Positions 11,982 through 24,559 of a DNA stretch of 64,000 bases are shown here, in pieces (position 1 is the first letter of the stretch; every line of letters begins with the position of its first letter). The stretch is taken from positions 85,100,522 through 85,164,521 of the forward strand of contig CM070877.1 in the NCBI GenBank assembly GCA_036365515.1, written 5' to 3'. The stretch is from Torymus aiolomorphi. Lineage: Eukaryota; Arthropoda; Insecta; Hymenoptera; Torymidae. The notes under the pieces are model-generated. The model did not search any database and was not told where the DNA came from. It saw only the letters and a list, made by a program, of their open reading frames with translations. The position numbers were made by a program, and so were the translations under genes.

Positions 11982-14903
11982 GGGAGCATCCAGCAGAAAC
12001 GGGCCTCCGAGCGCGCGCGGTGCCTTTTTTCGCGTAAAAGGCGCTCTGTTTAACTCGCTCATAATCGTATGCTGCGTCTTTGAAAAAAAAACCAAGGACC
12101 TATATCGATAGATTTTGTTCTGCTCTTTCCAACTGCGCCATTGTTTTTATTGCGAAACGCGTTCTTCCGGACGAAAACTCGAGTTGAATATTGAAAACCA
12201 TTTTTCTCAAAGTATATCATGTTTTTTTTTCAAAATAAACTACACCATTGGAAAGTACAACTCTTAAGCTTCAAAACCCTATCTTGGAGAAGTTGGAGAA
12301 AGAAAGGGTTTAAAAGTAACAACATGAAGAAGACAGCGTTGAGGGTCCGCGCGAGCCCCTTGCGCCCGTGCGTACGGCACGTTTAAGTACACGCTCTATT
12401 CAATTCGCTAATAATCGTGTACCAAGTCTCTGAAAAAAGAACTAAGGACATAAATCGATAGATTTTTTCCTGCTCTTTCCAATGGTGCTATTATTTTTAT
12501 TCCGAAATGCTTCCTTCTAGTTGAAAATTCCATTTGAATGTTTAAACTCTATTTTTTCAATAAAATATCAGTCTTTTCTTCAAAATGAATTAAATTCTTC
12601 AAAAGTACAAGTCTTCAACTATAAAATATTATATTTTTAAGTTGAAACATGAAAAGTTCAAAAATAGTAAGATCAAAAAGACAGCGGCTGCCCGAACTTT
12701 TTACGCTATGCTCAAGGGCGGATTAATATACGCGATGTGCTACTTCGCCCTTTCTTTTTTGTAAATATAAAATGTTTTGTAATTTACAATGCCAATGCGT
12801 GGACATAATTTTGTGGACAAAATTTGAAAAACATAATATATTAATCATAAAAATATCCATGAACGCACTGAAAGCAGTGAAACAGAAATTTAAAATAACC
12901 TTATAGATTGTTTAATCTGGCATAACAATATTACCTTTTCCTTTAGATTCTAATTTTTTTACATTTTTTTTGATTTTATAAGAATTGTCCTTTTTGCGAC
13001 ATCCGCTTCTTTCTTTGTTTGAGTTTTAAGTACTTTTTCTTTTTTGATCGGTGGATATAATTGAGAATCTTCTGACGCTGAAAATCTTTTAAGTTCTAAC
13101 TTTTTGGCATCATTTAATAATTTAATATAATGAAACAATTGAGTTCCAGGTATTGTCTTAACTGAGGCTAGCCTGTTTTGTAGCTTTTCTGTAGCCTTTA
13201 AGTAATCGTCTTTCGATGAAAAAAGCACTCAATATTTTTTTAAATACTCAGTTGCCCATTTGTATAAATCTTGGGGCGTCAATATATAATTGTCGGATAC
13301 TTCCCGTAAACTTTCTCGTCTGGCATTGCTATTCACGGAAGCACCTATTCCATCACATGCATTTTTTCCGTGGGTTGTTGCATGAAAATGCCACTCAGCA
13401 TCAACAGCAAAATCATCATAATGATGAAGAAGATTTTGGAAATTGCGTTTATTTTTTAAATTTTGCGCAGCTCCATCAGTAAAATAAATAACTTTTCTAA
13501 CTAAATCGAAAGACTTTTTAAAGAAATTAATTATAATTTCTTGTATTAGATAAACTGCAACAACGTCATGAATTAAACTATCTGAGAAAACTACCATGCT
13601 TTTGTGTTCAATTTTAGATTCTGATCCTTTATAGTAAATGACTATTGTAGCTCAACTACATTGATTATTATTATAATGAAATGATTGTGCTGCATCTTGT
13701 GCTATAAAAGCATAATTTTCTGAAAAATCTAGAGAAATTAAAAACTCTCCTTCAGATAAGGATTCTCTCAAGAATTGAAAATAAGAAGACTGTTGTTTAG
13801 AAATAAATGAATGAGTCTTAAGTTTATACAAAAGAGGAAAAAAAATATCGATAAATGAAGACTTAGAAACGTTTTCAGTTTGCAATGTTGATCTATCGGT
13901 AGTTTTCCACATTTGAAACTTTATTTCATTAATCTCAGAGCTTTCGAATAATAATTCTAAATCATTTTTTAGAGGTTCGACACCAGGACAATTTTCGCAC
14001 ATATTTAAATAGCATTTCGCTGTTGGACTTTTACAAACTATTTCGGCTATGCAATCTTTATAAGTGTTCATTCTATCAAAAGAAACTCCTGGGTTTCTTA
14101 AACCAACTAACAGAAGTTTAACATTTTGATGATAAACGCAAACACACACTGAATGTGTCCCACTGCTACCAGCTAAAACACAATATTTAGGACGACATTC
14201 GGCAAATTTACTGAATCCTATTTTCGATCCAGGATACTGTTGCTTGTATTTTAAATATAGTTCTCGAAGATTGTATAAAACAAGCCGTTTCTGGATGTAA
14301 CTTTTTGTGCCATCATCATTTTTTATACATTTGTTATCTTTATAGCCTGGCACTTCGGGTACTAATCCCGAACAGAAGCATTTCGGAATAAAAATAATAG
14401 CACCATTGGAAAGAGCAGGAAAAAATCTATCGATATATTTCCTTAGTTCTTTTTTCAGAGACTTGGTACACGATTATTAGCGAATTGAATAGAGCGTGCA
14501 CTTAAACGTGCCGTACGCACGGGCGCGAGGGGCCCGCGCGGACCCTCGGCGCTGTCTTTTTCATGTTGTTACTTTTAAACCCTTTATTTCTCCAACTTTT
14601 CCAAGATAGGGTTTTGAAGCTTAGAGTTGTACTTTCCAATGGTGTAGTTTATTTTGAAAAAAAACATGATATACTTTGAGAAAAATGGCTTTCAATATTC
14701 AACTAGTTTTTCGTCCGGAAGAAAGCGTTTCGCAATAAAAACAATGGCACCATTGGAAAGAGCAGGAAAAAATCTATCGATATAGGTCCTTGGTTTTTTT
14801 TTCAAAGACGCAGCATACGATTATGAACGAGTTAAACAGAGCGCCTTTTACGCGAAAAAAGGCACCGCGCGCGCTCGGTGGCCCGTTTCTGCTGGACGCT
14901 CCC
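11982..14903 (-). mobile_element. Element C: DNA transposon, internally shortened, ~540-bp inverted repeats
   Basis: Inverted repeats at 11982-12530 and about 14368-14903 begin GGGAGCRTCCAGCAGAAACG. The adjacent hexamers are ATATAA and ATATAT. Each arm itself holds two related sub-blocks (the words TCGATAGATTTT and CCTGCTCTTTCCAA recur about 350 bp apart). The transposase gene begins directly next to the right arm and lacks the N-terminal third seen in A and B, so C is an internally deleted copy. 12531-12958 holds no gene. Confidence 0.85.
12959..14353 (-). pseudogene. Transposase-like protein of element C (N-terminus missing, two stops)
   Basis: One minus-strand frame from 14353 to 12959 is interrupted by stops near 13650 and at 13229-13231. 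It starts at the MPGYKD motif, which corresponds to the middle of the A and B proteins. The zinc-finger-like N terminus (about 180 residues) is absent. Remaining blocks are CVLAGSSGTHSVCVC, CYLNMCENCP, LDFSENYAF, YFTDGAAQNLKNK and HGKNACDG, followed by the common basic tail. The preserved block order shows it belongs with A and B, but sequence divergence among the three is large. They represent separate families, not copies of one another. Confidence 0.75.
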
Positions 14904-15317
14904 ATATATGTATATATAATTGAATTATAATCTAGGCCAAATAGTGAAAGGACAAAATAAAACACATTGATTGCTTAAAATTACCATAACTTCGCGAAAA
15001 ATGGAACCAAAAACATTTTGTTGGAGATAAAATTAAAGATTTTTTACTCAACTTTTTGACAAATATATTTTTTGTTAAAGTGTGAATGGTTTCAAAAGAC
15101 CTATCTATGGAAAACCAGAAAAATAAAAATAAAAAAAATTGGAAGTTTTAGTGATTCTTTAAGAACCTGGCTTACGATAGGATCTTAGTCAATAGTTTTC
15201 CTTTAAAGGTGACCTCTTCACTTTTCAAATCCCGTTTACCGCATCTTCATATCTTTTTTTGATCTCAAGATATTTGATTTTTTCACAAATTCTTCACCAA
15301 TAACATACAGTGCGCCG

Positions 15318-17290
15318 GGAGCGTCCGGAGGTGTAAATAGTGTAGGTAGTTTAGCTGAAGCTGAACGTGCTCAGGTGCCGACGGATCGTCGAGTTAGCAT
15401 AGTTGCTCCCGGCGATTTTCCAGTGGACAGCTGAGGGGAAAATCAGCCTAGGGTTCAGTCGACCCTGTTTCCGATCAGTCCTCATCATTCACACAATAAT
15501 AGTGACTTTAGAGAAAACAGTATCGACTTAACGGGCACCATTCACATCTCGAACTCGTACCTTCTGAATTCGAGGCCAGAGTCGGCGTGGGTGAGCGGAC
15601 AGAGGAGTGCAGCGATGGAGCACACGTCGTCCCTTCATGGGCCAAATGTGCAAGAGTGCAACCTCAGGGCCACGAGTGTTGCACATAGCGGCACAGCGGT
15701 TTCTACAGCTGCACAATTGTCGTCAGGTTCTGCTCCAAGCTCAAGCTTCAATCGTTGCGATCCGACGGACTATTTAGTGCCTGTGCCCGCAAGTGAGCAC
15801 TTATTGCATCCGAGAGTTTCGCAGTCGAACCTATTACAGATTAGTTCGCAAAGTAGGATAGTGCAGCAATTAGGCTCGCAGCATAATTCGGCGTCGTCGT
15901 ATAGATTACCCGAATTTTCACAGAGTTGTCAGCCAGATCTTCGAAACGTGCCGATGTATTCGCAAATTCACATGCCGAGGACGGAGTATGATCCGAGACT
16001 ATCGCAGATGCCTGCACCAACTGTGAACTACGCTAGTGGACGGTATGTGTCATCATCGGCGTATCAGCAGATTCCTGGATATTTTCCGCATTATTCGTCG
16101 TTGCTTCAGCTAACTTCAGTCTATCCAGCTCACACTCAGTATAATATCTCTTCGTCAGTACCTTTCCACATGTAGCTCAGGGGAGCTATAGTATGCTGCC
16201 GACGGGGCCTCAGATGTATGAACCTATGCATCAACCATTCGCTCCACCGAATACAGTTCCGCCTCGTCCGTCGGCTCCGGGAAGAATTGATTTTGTGAAT
16301 TCCGGAACATCATCCCGATTTTTCCGCCCTTGAGCGATCTTCACTTACGAGGGAGAAACATACCACTGAGTAGTTTGTAAAGTGGCACATTACCTTCAAA
16401 AGAGATCGGATAAAGGACCCGGAAGGTTTCTTAGCGAATTTAGTTTCGCAGAGAATATCAATTCTGGAAATCATATGAAGACCTTGTTGAAGCCTTTCGC
16501 TTGCAATATAGCTTTGAAGATGTGCAAGAGAGACTTCGTAAAGAATTAGAAGGTCGCACTCAAGGACCAAATGAATCGATCTCGACCTATCTATGCAAAG
16601 TGAGCGATTTGCTCGATCAGCTGAAGCCGCCGCTGACCTTGCATGAACAGCTGGATCGAGTGTACCAGAAACTGCACCCCTCGTATCGAATAAGGTTTGA
16701 TCGGAAAGACTTCGAAACTTTCCCAGAATTGCAGAAACTTGGCAAAAAGGAAGAGCTTTATAGAGCTCAAAATAGAGCTTACAAGCCACCGCCATCACTG
16801 GCAGAATCATCATTTCCGTCCTGTGCATAAATATCACCGAAAACTCAACGCGCAGGAAAAGTAGCCGTGATAGAGCCGGCCAGTCTTATCGATACTCCTT
16901 TACTTGATGCAGTGCCGATGGATGTAGCTCCAGTATCGACGACACCGCAAGATGCAGCTCAAAAGCCACCCGGACGAGCAGACAAGTTAGACTCCAAGAA
17001 ACCTTTCAATAAACGTCCAGATCGGCAGAGTCAGAGCAAAGTACGTGCTGTAAGTAACGTGAAGATCGACTCGCCGCCGTCAGAACCTGTGACAATGCAA
17101 GTCGTTCCACTGAAGCTGAAACACGAGGATATGCAACGGCGCAAGGAGAACGAGCCATGTTTTCGATGAGGACAGGTTGGACATTGGCTCAGAGAGTGTG
17201 TTAATGCTGCAGTGTGCCAAAACTCTGGCTCGCCAAATGCCACGTCGAGAACTTGCGCCAAGTGCACTGCTAAGGCGGGAAACGAATAAG
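15318..17290 (+). pseudogene. Gypsy gag, 3' part, with broken zinc knuckle
   Basis: The gag frame continues here after the insertion (GASGGVNSVGSLAEAERAQ...), with a TGA at 15432 and a TAG at 16173. A Gln/Ser/Pro-rich region (about 15600-16170) is followed, in other frames, by a Gag capsid-like segment (16501-16830: SFEDVQERLRKELEGRTQGP, then ESISTYLCKVSDLLDQL). Near 17158-17200 a CCHC zinc knuckle of spacing CX2CX4HX4C can be read (CFR-stop-GQVGHWLREC). Its second Cys position is a TGA. The knuckle would bind element RNA in the particle. Multiple stops make this a pseudogene. Confidence 0.8.
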
Positions 17291-17360
17291 CGGAGAGAAT
17301 AGAGGAGCCGACTCTCCTCCGCCTTCAAAGATCACGACTTCTACAAAAGAAGCGGAAATC

Positions 17361-19062
17361 ATGGGAAGCAGCGATAAGTCTAAATCTGCAGCTATACCAG
17401 ATGAAGTCGCTGCGGAAGCTACAAAGTGTCAAGTGCTAGCTCCAAAATCATTAATTATGAGCAGTCCGATGGGACGCATTGAGCCGTGCCTCTTCTACAA
17501 CATAGAGTTAAATGGTATGAAGTTGTTGGCGTTACTGGACAGCGGAGCCTGATGTTCTTACTTTGGGAAGGGCTTCAGCGCCAAGTTGCTGATAAGCTTG
17601 AGCTCCTTCTGTCCGCTGAACACATCGCTGATGGTAGCACAGTACCAGTACAAGTTATATTAAATGTAGAAATTACTCTCCCTGAAATGAAGCACTCTAT
17701 GTCTTTCTGGGTATCGGATGAGTGTATCTTCGGAATCGACTTCAAACATCGTTTTAAGCTGAAAATCGATTACGAAAATAATACTTGGTCAACTCCGAGA
17801 GGCATAGTGCGTCAATTTTTTCCATATGGGCATGATCCGACTATTTTTCCAGCTTTAGCTAGTGTTGGTGGACTGGGCAGAGCGACAGTGGATCAGCAAC
17901 TGAAAATTGACAAGATTAAACGGAGACTTACCCCTCTTACCTCTGCGACATTAGGATTGGCCAATGTCGCTCCACACTTCATCAATATTCAGGGACACGA
18001 GCCGATTCGCGATGCGCCCCGAAAATATTTGCAGAAGATGCTGAAGGCGGCGTGGGATGAAGTCAACAGGATGTCAGCTGAAAGTATAATTGAGCATTCA
18101 AACGGGCCGTGGACAAGCTGCCCCGTTTTAGTACCAAAGTCGATAGACACGTTTCGATTTTGTATAGATTATAAGCGAGTAAATAAGGTGATAAAAGCTT
18201 TAGCTTACTAGCTGAAGAACATGGATGAGATCCTCGACAAGCTCAGAACAGCAAGGTATATTACTAAGTTAGATTTAAGCCAGACTTATCGCCAAATTCC
18301 CCTAGATCCCAAATGCAGAGAAGCTACAGCGTTTTCAGTGCCAGGGAGAGGACTGTTTCAGTTCCTGCGACTCCTGTATGGTTTAACCAATGCACCGGCT
18401 GTGTTTCAACGCATCATGGACGAACTTCAAAACGGAGTGGGAGCCGTATGTGTTTGCCTATTTAGATGATGTAATCATCGTCGCGCCAACTTTCGAAGAA
18501 CATATGAAGTGGTTGGAGGCAGTTCTCGAAGCGTTGAAGAAAGCAAACCTTCAGATCAATCTTCAAAAGTCGGAATTCTGCTGTGCAGAAGTGAAGTGTC
18601 TCGGATACATCATCAATGAAGATGGTCTGAAGGCGGATGAAGAAAAAGTGCGTCCGTTTCTTGAGTATCCAGCACCCATAAATCTTAAGCAATTACGTCG
18701 ATTTTTGGGCATGATAGGCTGGTACTCTAGGTTTATAGCTCGATTAGCTGAATATAAAGCTCCCATATCGCAGCTATTGAGGAAAGACGTGCGATGGCAT
18801 TAGACTGAGGAGCAGCAGGAGGCGTTTGAGAAGCTGAAGCTCGCACTCACTCAGGCTCCAATGTTAGCAAGGCCTGACTTGTTGCTGCCGTTTTCGCTGC
18901 AGATGGATGCCAGCGACTACGCCATCGCTCATACATGTATTTAGTGGAGAGGAGCTCCCATTTATTTTGTAAGTAGAACTCTTTCTCGTACAGAACGGAA
19001 CTACATAGTCACCGAGAAGGAGTGTCTGGCCGTTTTGTGATCGGTCCAGCGGTTGTTCTGTT
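17361..19062 (+). pseudogene. Gypsy pol: protease, reverse transcriptase, RNase H
   Basis: The aspartic protease motif LLALLDSGA lies at about 17520-17549 and is followed at once by a frameshift. The RT spans about 17930-18800 with LDLSQTYRQIPLD (palm Asp), LYGLTNAPAVFQR and the catalytic FAYLDDVII at about 18456-18482. A TAG at 18209 and a frameshift near 18430 interrupt it. The RNase H part follows (DASDYAIA, then TEKECLAVL) with stops at 18801, near 18942 and near 19038. The order protease-RT-RNase H and the YLDD box are those of Ty3/Gypsy elements. Confidence 0.88.
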
Positions 19063-20470
19063 GTGATTGCACAACCTCTGCGATCCAACTGGCCGACTTG
19101 CGCGATGGAACACGGCGCTCCAAATGTACAACATCGATTTAGTCCACAGGAAAGGAGCGCTATACAAAGACTCGATGCGTTGTCACGAGCGTGGGAAGGC
19201 ACGTACGAAATCGCAGCTGTAGCTAGTAGCACAGACGAAGATCCATGCAATCAGAAGAAACTGAAGGATGTCGAGAGAAATCCAACAAGGTATCCAGATT
19301 GGAAAGTAGTTCATGGACTTTTCTATGCACATCGATCAAACAAGAATGTCGATCCTTTACTTGCTGATATGGATGCATGGACATTGGTGCTCCTTGCAGG
19401 AGATCGCGTGAAAGTTCTAGCTGAAGCTCACGGCATGCCGCAAGCTGGCCATATGGGAGTAGAAAAGACTTTCACCTGAGTAGCGAATTATTATTATTGG
19501 CTAGGGTATCATCGAGACGTCTGTAGCTATATAGCTCAGTGTCAAGAGTGCCAAGCTCATAAAGATTCGCAACAGGCGCCAGCAGGCTTGATGACGAATC
19601 GTAATATTGAAGGGCCGTGAATCGGAGTGGCCGCCGATATTGTGGGTTGTAAGCCTCCGTCAAGAAGTGGAAATAAATATGTCATCGTGTTCGAAGACTT
19701 ATTTACTAGGTATATAGAGCTGAGGCCGTTACGGAAAGCAGATGCCAAGTCCATGTTGAAGGCGTTGGACGAATTAATTATCAATTGTTGGGGTTGTCCG
19801 CGCGTGCTTCTCACCGACAATGGCACCGAATTTGCTAATAAGATGGTGACCGATCGGTTGGCGGAGTATGGAATAGTGCACTCCACCATTCCACCATATC
19901 ACGCACAGGCGAACCCTGTCGAACGAGTCAATCGAAATCTCAGAACTATGATCAATAGTTTTCTAAAGGAAGATCATAGACTAGGATCTCCATCTGGTGG
20001 AGTTAGGATTCACGCTGAACACCGCTGTTCATTTGTCACTGGGGGTTTCGCCGTCGTTTATGAACTTTGGTAGGAATCCTATGCCCTCTCACCTTCTCCG
20101 CAACCACCGTGAAAATCCTCCGCCTATACTTTCCCCAGATTTAGAGAAATGGAAGAATAGAAGCAGTAGATTACCAGCGCTGCACGATTTGGTCAGACGT
20201 CATTTGGACAAAGCTACAGCTACACAGGCTAAGTATTATAATGGGAAGCGTAGAGACGTGATTTATCAACTAGGCGATTTGGTGCGACGGCGCAATCACG
20301 TATTATCTTCAGCTGAAGAACGATTCGCCGCGAAGCATGCCCCTATGTTTGTAGATCCGGCGAAAGTGATAAAAGTTTTATCGTTGGTCGTGTACTTAGT
20401 GGAAGATCTCCAAACAAGGAAAACGATTCAGGTGCTTGTGAACGATCTTAAGCGTGTCCTGCCTCTGTAG
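19063..20470 (+). pseudogene. Gypsy pol: integrase
   Basis: The integrase follows RNase H. The zinc-binding HHCC region is visible as AHGMPQAGHMG...CQECQAHK (19420-19560). The catalytic core is recognisable from AADIVG, LLTDNGTEF and HAQANPVERVNR, which supply the D, D and E. Stops occur at 19477 and 19617, and a frameshift sits near 20000, after which the C-terminal domain continues (GDLVRRRNHVLSS; LVNDLKRVLP). It would insert element cDNA in the nucleus; in this copy it cannot be made intact. Confidence 0.87.
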
Positions 20471-20988
20471 CTCGAAGCCCAGCCTTATCTGTTTCAGAAC
20501 ACGATGAGCAGCCACGGCGAACGGCCGACCTTTCAAGGGCTCCCAGCCCTGTTGATAGGGCGAGCAGGCCGAAGACTTCTCTGCCAGCAGGAGAGCTTGC
20601 CGACCTGGAAAAGAGGAAGGCCCCGGAAGCTCCACACGAATAGAGTAGCCTCCACGCGTCCCGCAGTCAACGCCACCGCCACCGCGACATGCGATGCCAC
20701 CATCGTGTCCACCGTCGAGCTGCCCATCCTACTCGCCGCTTAGCACGCCGTCGCCGACGCGACGTGCACTAGCAGCTGGCATACATAGGGCCACCGGCCT
20801 GTATTGAGCAAATGGTGTCGCTACCCACGCACCACGCAGGCAGCAGCCGCACAGGTTGCTGGAACTGCGGCAGATTTGGCCACAGCTGGATCGACTGCAC
20901 GCTGTCGCGGCTGCGCTTCTACCGCATATGCGAACGCCTCGAGTGCTCGATCGCATCTTGCCCATCGTGCTGCGAGGAGTGGGGGTGA
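20471..20988 (+). pseudogene. Pol C-terminal extension ending in an extra zinc knuckle
   Basis: Directly after the integrase, another frame encodes a Ser/Pro/Arg-rich stretch (SVSEHDEQPRRTADLSRAP...), interrupted by TAG at 20641 and 20770. The last piece is an open frame (20773-20988, ATG at 20812) with CWNCGRFGHSWIDC. This is a perfect CX2CX4HX4C knuckle, followed by further Cys residues (CERLECSIASCPSCC). GC content is clearly higher than in the rest of the element. This could be a C-terminal tail of Pol or a small separate 3' gene in the position where other Gypsy elements carry env. I see no signal peptide or membrane segment. Confidence 0.55.
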
Positions 20989-21759
20989 TATCGTTTACAG
21001 GAGCTCGAGGAAGATCGTCCCCACTTGGAGGAGCTGCGTTCTAACTAAAACTGTTGTTTTCTTTCTGACTTAAGCTTTAGACTTTATAATTGTTCCTTTG
21101 TAAGAAATTGTAATTTTGAGTGCGAAGTTGGATAAAGGTGCAGCCTCAAAATGTTGTTTGAAAGTTATTTTTCCTTTATCTTCCCGCCCTATCCTATCTT
21201 GCTAAAGCTCAAGCTCACGTTATCAAAGGTAAAACAAAATCTGGTAAAGTAAAATCACGAATTAAGTCACCGTTGGCATCGGATTTTGTTTAACAGTCGA
21301 ATTCATGAAGCCCGCGGATATCACAATATAATATATATCATTTGTTGTAGCATCAGCTTGGATACTCAAGACTGACAGAGCACTGTTCATGAGAGCTGTA
21401 GTAAGAAGAGCGGCCAGGTGAGTTTTCAGAACTTTTACTATTGTACTTTGGGAGTGAATGATATGATATTGGAGCGATGAGCGAATATCAAAAGGCGGGC
21501 AAGTCCCCATGATTGTACGTTGTTATAATTGCGTTTTGGGGCCAGGGCACGCTAGCTAGGGAACACACCAACAGCGCGTACAATCACATAGCTATTGAGA
21601 GCAGCCCAGTCCAGGAGGACATTGATGCCGCTAAGATACACTACACACCCTTATAGCTAGCATCGGCTAGTTTAGAATTAAGTAGCTAAGGTGGTTAGGG
21701 AAGTAAGTAGTTAACAATGAAGATAATCTACCGACTACTTCGGTTAAGGGTGGGGGACT
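20989..21759 (+). other. Gypsy 3' non-coding region with polypurine tract
   Basis: No coding sequence is seen here. It ends with the purine-rich AAGGGTGGGGGA (21746-21757), a likely polypurine tract for plus-strand priming, directly before the LTR start TGTGACATGG. Confidence 0.6.
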
Positions 21760-22820
21760 TGTGACATGGTGCTTCCCAGTCACCGGAAAAGACGCGCGAG
21801 AGTACACATACACGTGTCTATTCCGCTCCCTAATATCCTTCCCCTCTGCCAGCGGCCCGTACCATAGTAAAGCTGCGGCCAGCAGCAGCCGTTGCACGAA
21901 CATAGTTCATCGCCGTCGCTGCGCGGTTGCCGCGGCCGCTGAGAGAAGAGCCTGAGCGGAGTTACCAGCGCCGCTGTGGCACGAGACACTCTGCGAGCCG
22001 CGATCGTCTGACTAGCGGAAGACGAGAGCAGCCGAGCGCCGACGACCGTGCCCGAAGTTCCCGACATGCTCGCCAGTCGACCGCCGTCCGGCACTTGCTT
22101 CGCCGCGTGCATGCCTGCAACTGTTTCCGTGTACGCTGAGTGCCGTCGTACGTCCCGGTTTTTTGTGCGGCAGAGTGCGAAAGTGCGTTCCTGTCTGAAT
22201 CGGTCCGTCTCCATGCCGTCGTTGCCGCTGACAAAACAACGGTGCAGAGCGTCCGTGGGGGTCTTCAGCTTCAGCTGAGCGAGAGAGAGAAAGAGCGATC
22301 AACGAGTGACTCTCCTGGCCGCATCCAAGTAGTAAGTCTCCTTCTGCTTCCTTCCTTCAGCCGAAATTACCACGTGTGTGTGCGCTCGCGTCAGTGACGT
22401 TTTAGTGAACCCCCTCCCGCCCACCGTTCTTTTGCGTGTAGCTGAAGCGACCATTAACCGAGTCCCTTCGTGGAGTAATAGTGTACCGAGCGGATTTAGA
22501 TTGCATGTAGCTAAACAACGTAGTTAGTATTGTTTGTTAAGGAGCAAATCGTGTTCAACCGCTAAAAGTGAATTTGGCACGGAAGCGCACATACCTGGCG
22601 CCCTATATCTTGTATGATAGTTCTTTAGATCGATGTAACTTTAATAGAAATAAAACCTATATTTTATTTAACGTATATCTCCCGAGTGCTCAATTATTGC
22701 GTGCGTGAGTGTGTGTAATTGAAATCTTTGTGGGAACTTATTAGTCACTTGGCGAACACTCTACCGTCGCGTAGGAGTTTTCCATTCGCGGTTGCCCGGA
22801 TCCCCAGCAATCGTGATACA
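21760..22820 (+). repeat. 3' LTR of the Gypsy element
   Basis: It starts TGTGACATGG after the polypurine tract and ends ...AATCGTGATACA, about 1,061 bp. Its last 690 bp repeat 1-729. An AATAAA signal is present near 22648. The first 370 bp have no counterpart because the 5' copy is cut by the window start. Confidence 0.85.
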
Positions 22821-24504
22821 GTCTATACCTAAAATTGGTACAGCTGTTTTGTCTCTGAGGCAAATAGAAAAATTGAATCTGCAGCTAACATATTCAAGTG
22901 TAAACAAGATAGTATTTCGACATTAGTTGAGGTCCACTTTCGAAGATTGAGGTGGCCTTGTTTAAAGAGGTGAATTAACTCATCGTGTTTCAGCAAAGCT
23001 TCTTGATTTCTGATCGAACAACTTCAGCTGCGATTCGATAAGTTTTGCCATAGTCTTCGGCTAACTTCAAAAGCGTGCGTATGGCTAGAAAAGGCGAATA
23101 TTTCAATCCATACCTCACTGCAGTCAATCGATAAATTTGAATGAGTTCACTGTTGTTAAAACGCCATCAAATCGACTGAAAGGTTTGATCGAATTGTTCG
23201 ACACCAATTTGGCTGAACATTTTCTTCACGTCAGCGGAAGAGGCGATCTTATACCTACACCAGACACAGATCAAAGCGACGGGATTTTGCAGAAGATTAG
23301 GTCCAACCTATATAAGATCGTTGACTGAAACTACTGATTTAGTTTTACTAGAGCCGTTAAAAAAACTACGTAATTTGGTTGTCGTACTTGTTCCCTTCCA
23401 CACACCATGATGTGGTAAGAAGGCTTGAGAGTTAGATAATGAATCAGAATTCAAAGAGAGGGCCATATGACCGAAGTCAATGTACTCTTTTATGAATTCT
23501 GTATAAGCTATTTTCAATTTTTCATCCTTAGCGAAGTTTGCTTCGAGGCGATTAAGTGCGCATAATGCGGCAGAATGAGTTTCCAAGATGAGTAGAGCTC
23601 AGATTTTCTCGATTTTTCCATGGAAGACTTATTATATATCGACCTGATTCATCTTGCCCAGAGGTTTTTTGGTAAAAATCATCGCAGGCTTGTTCATCAG
23701 GCGAGTAAGATATTGTGTCGACTGTTATTTCCTCTACCCTCCAAAAAACTTGTACGAGCTCCAAAAGTTTGGCTTCATGCTCACATTCGTTTGAGCAATG
23801 AATAGATAACAAATCTGGCCCGCTTTCTGGGGGTGACGAGGAGAGATAGCCTATTAAAAGCCAGCCACGTTTAGAACTTAGTGCTGTCGGCTGAAGACTT
23901 TGAGCCTTAACGACTTGGTTTTCAATGATTTGCGCGTAAACGCTAGCACCGAGACGATATCAATGCAAGACGTTACGAAATACATGGGGTCTGCTAGATG
24001 CAGCCCTCTTAAGTATTCGAAATTAAAAATACCACCTACGACGGGAGGCTTATAAGAAGATAATTTTGGCAAGACAATGGTGTCGAAACGAATAAGTCGA
24101 ATTGAAATAAGGTTATGTAAAAAGACAAGCTACCTTAGAAGACACGGCAGCTGTCTTTTCTCCTATACCTTGAATATGAGTGGGACTGGTTCTGCAATTT
24201 AGTAACAATTGATTACACAATGCCTGTATAATAAGAGATATTTGAGAATCAGGATCAATCAACGAGTGCACTTGAATTTTGGTTCCATTTGGACCAATGA
24301 CGTTGACCCTAGCGGTAGCCAAAAGTACACCATACATTTGGTACTAATACCAGTATTTAGAGAGGCTGCTTGATAAGCAGGTTGAATGTCATTAGAAACG
24401 ACAAGGTTGCCACAGTTAGGGCTTGAAGAGTTTGACACTGAGCCAGCTTGATCAGACGTTGTCGAATTATTAGACTGATTAGACGAATATCCATCGGTGT
24501 GCAC
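22821..24504 (-). pseudogene. BEL/Pao protease and truncated reverse transcriptase
   Basis: The protease segment (24337-24113) reads VNVIGPNGTKIQVHSLIDPD, then SQISLI. The usual active-site DSGS/DSGA is replaced by DPDS, so this copy would be catalytically dead even without stops. The RT segment (23586-23308) shows YIDFGHMALS and LPHHGVWKGTSTTTKLR, then FFNGSSKTKS, the BEL/Pao RT N-terminal pattern. It continues with stops towards 22821, where it is cut off by the Gypsy LTR. Confidence 0.83.
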
Positions 24505-24559
24505 TAGAGTGTGATGCTTTAGCTTTGCAAAGAAAGCATCGATACGAGGAAGTACAATT

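Noticed and set aside
21262..22302. Minus-strand frames over the Gypsy 3' region and LTR
   Set aside because: Antisense shadows in GC-rich sequence, without motifs.
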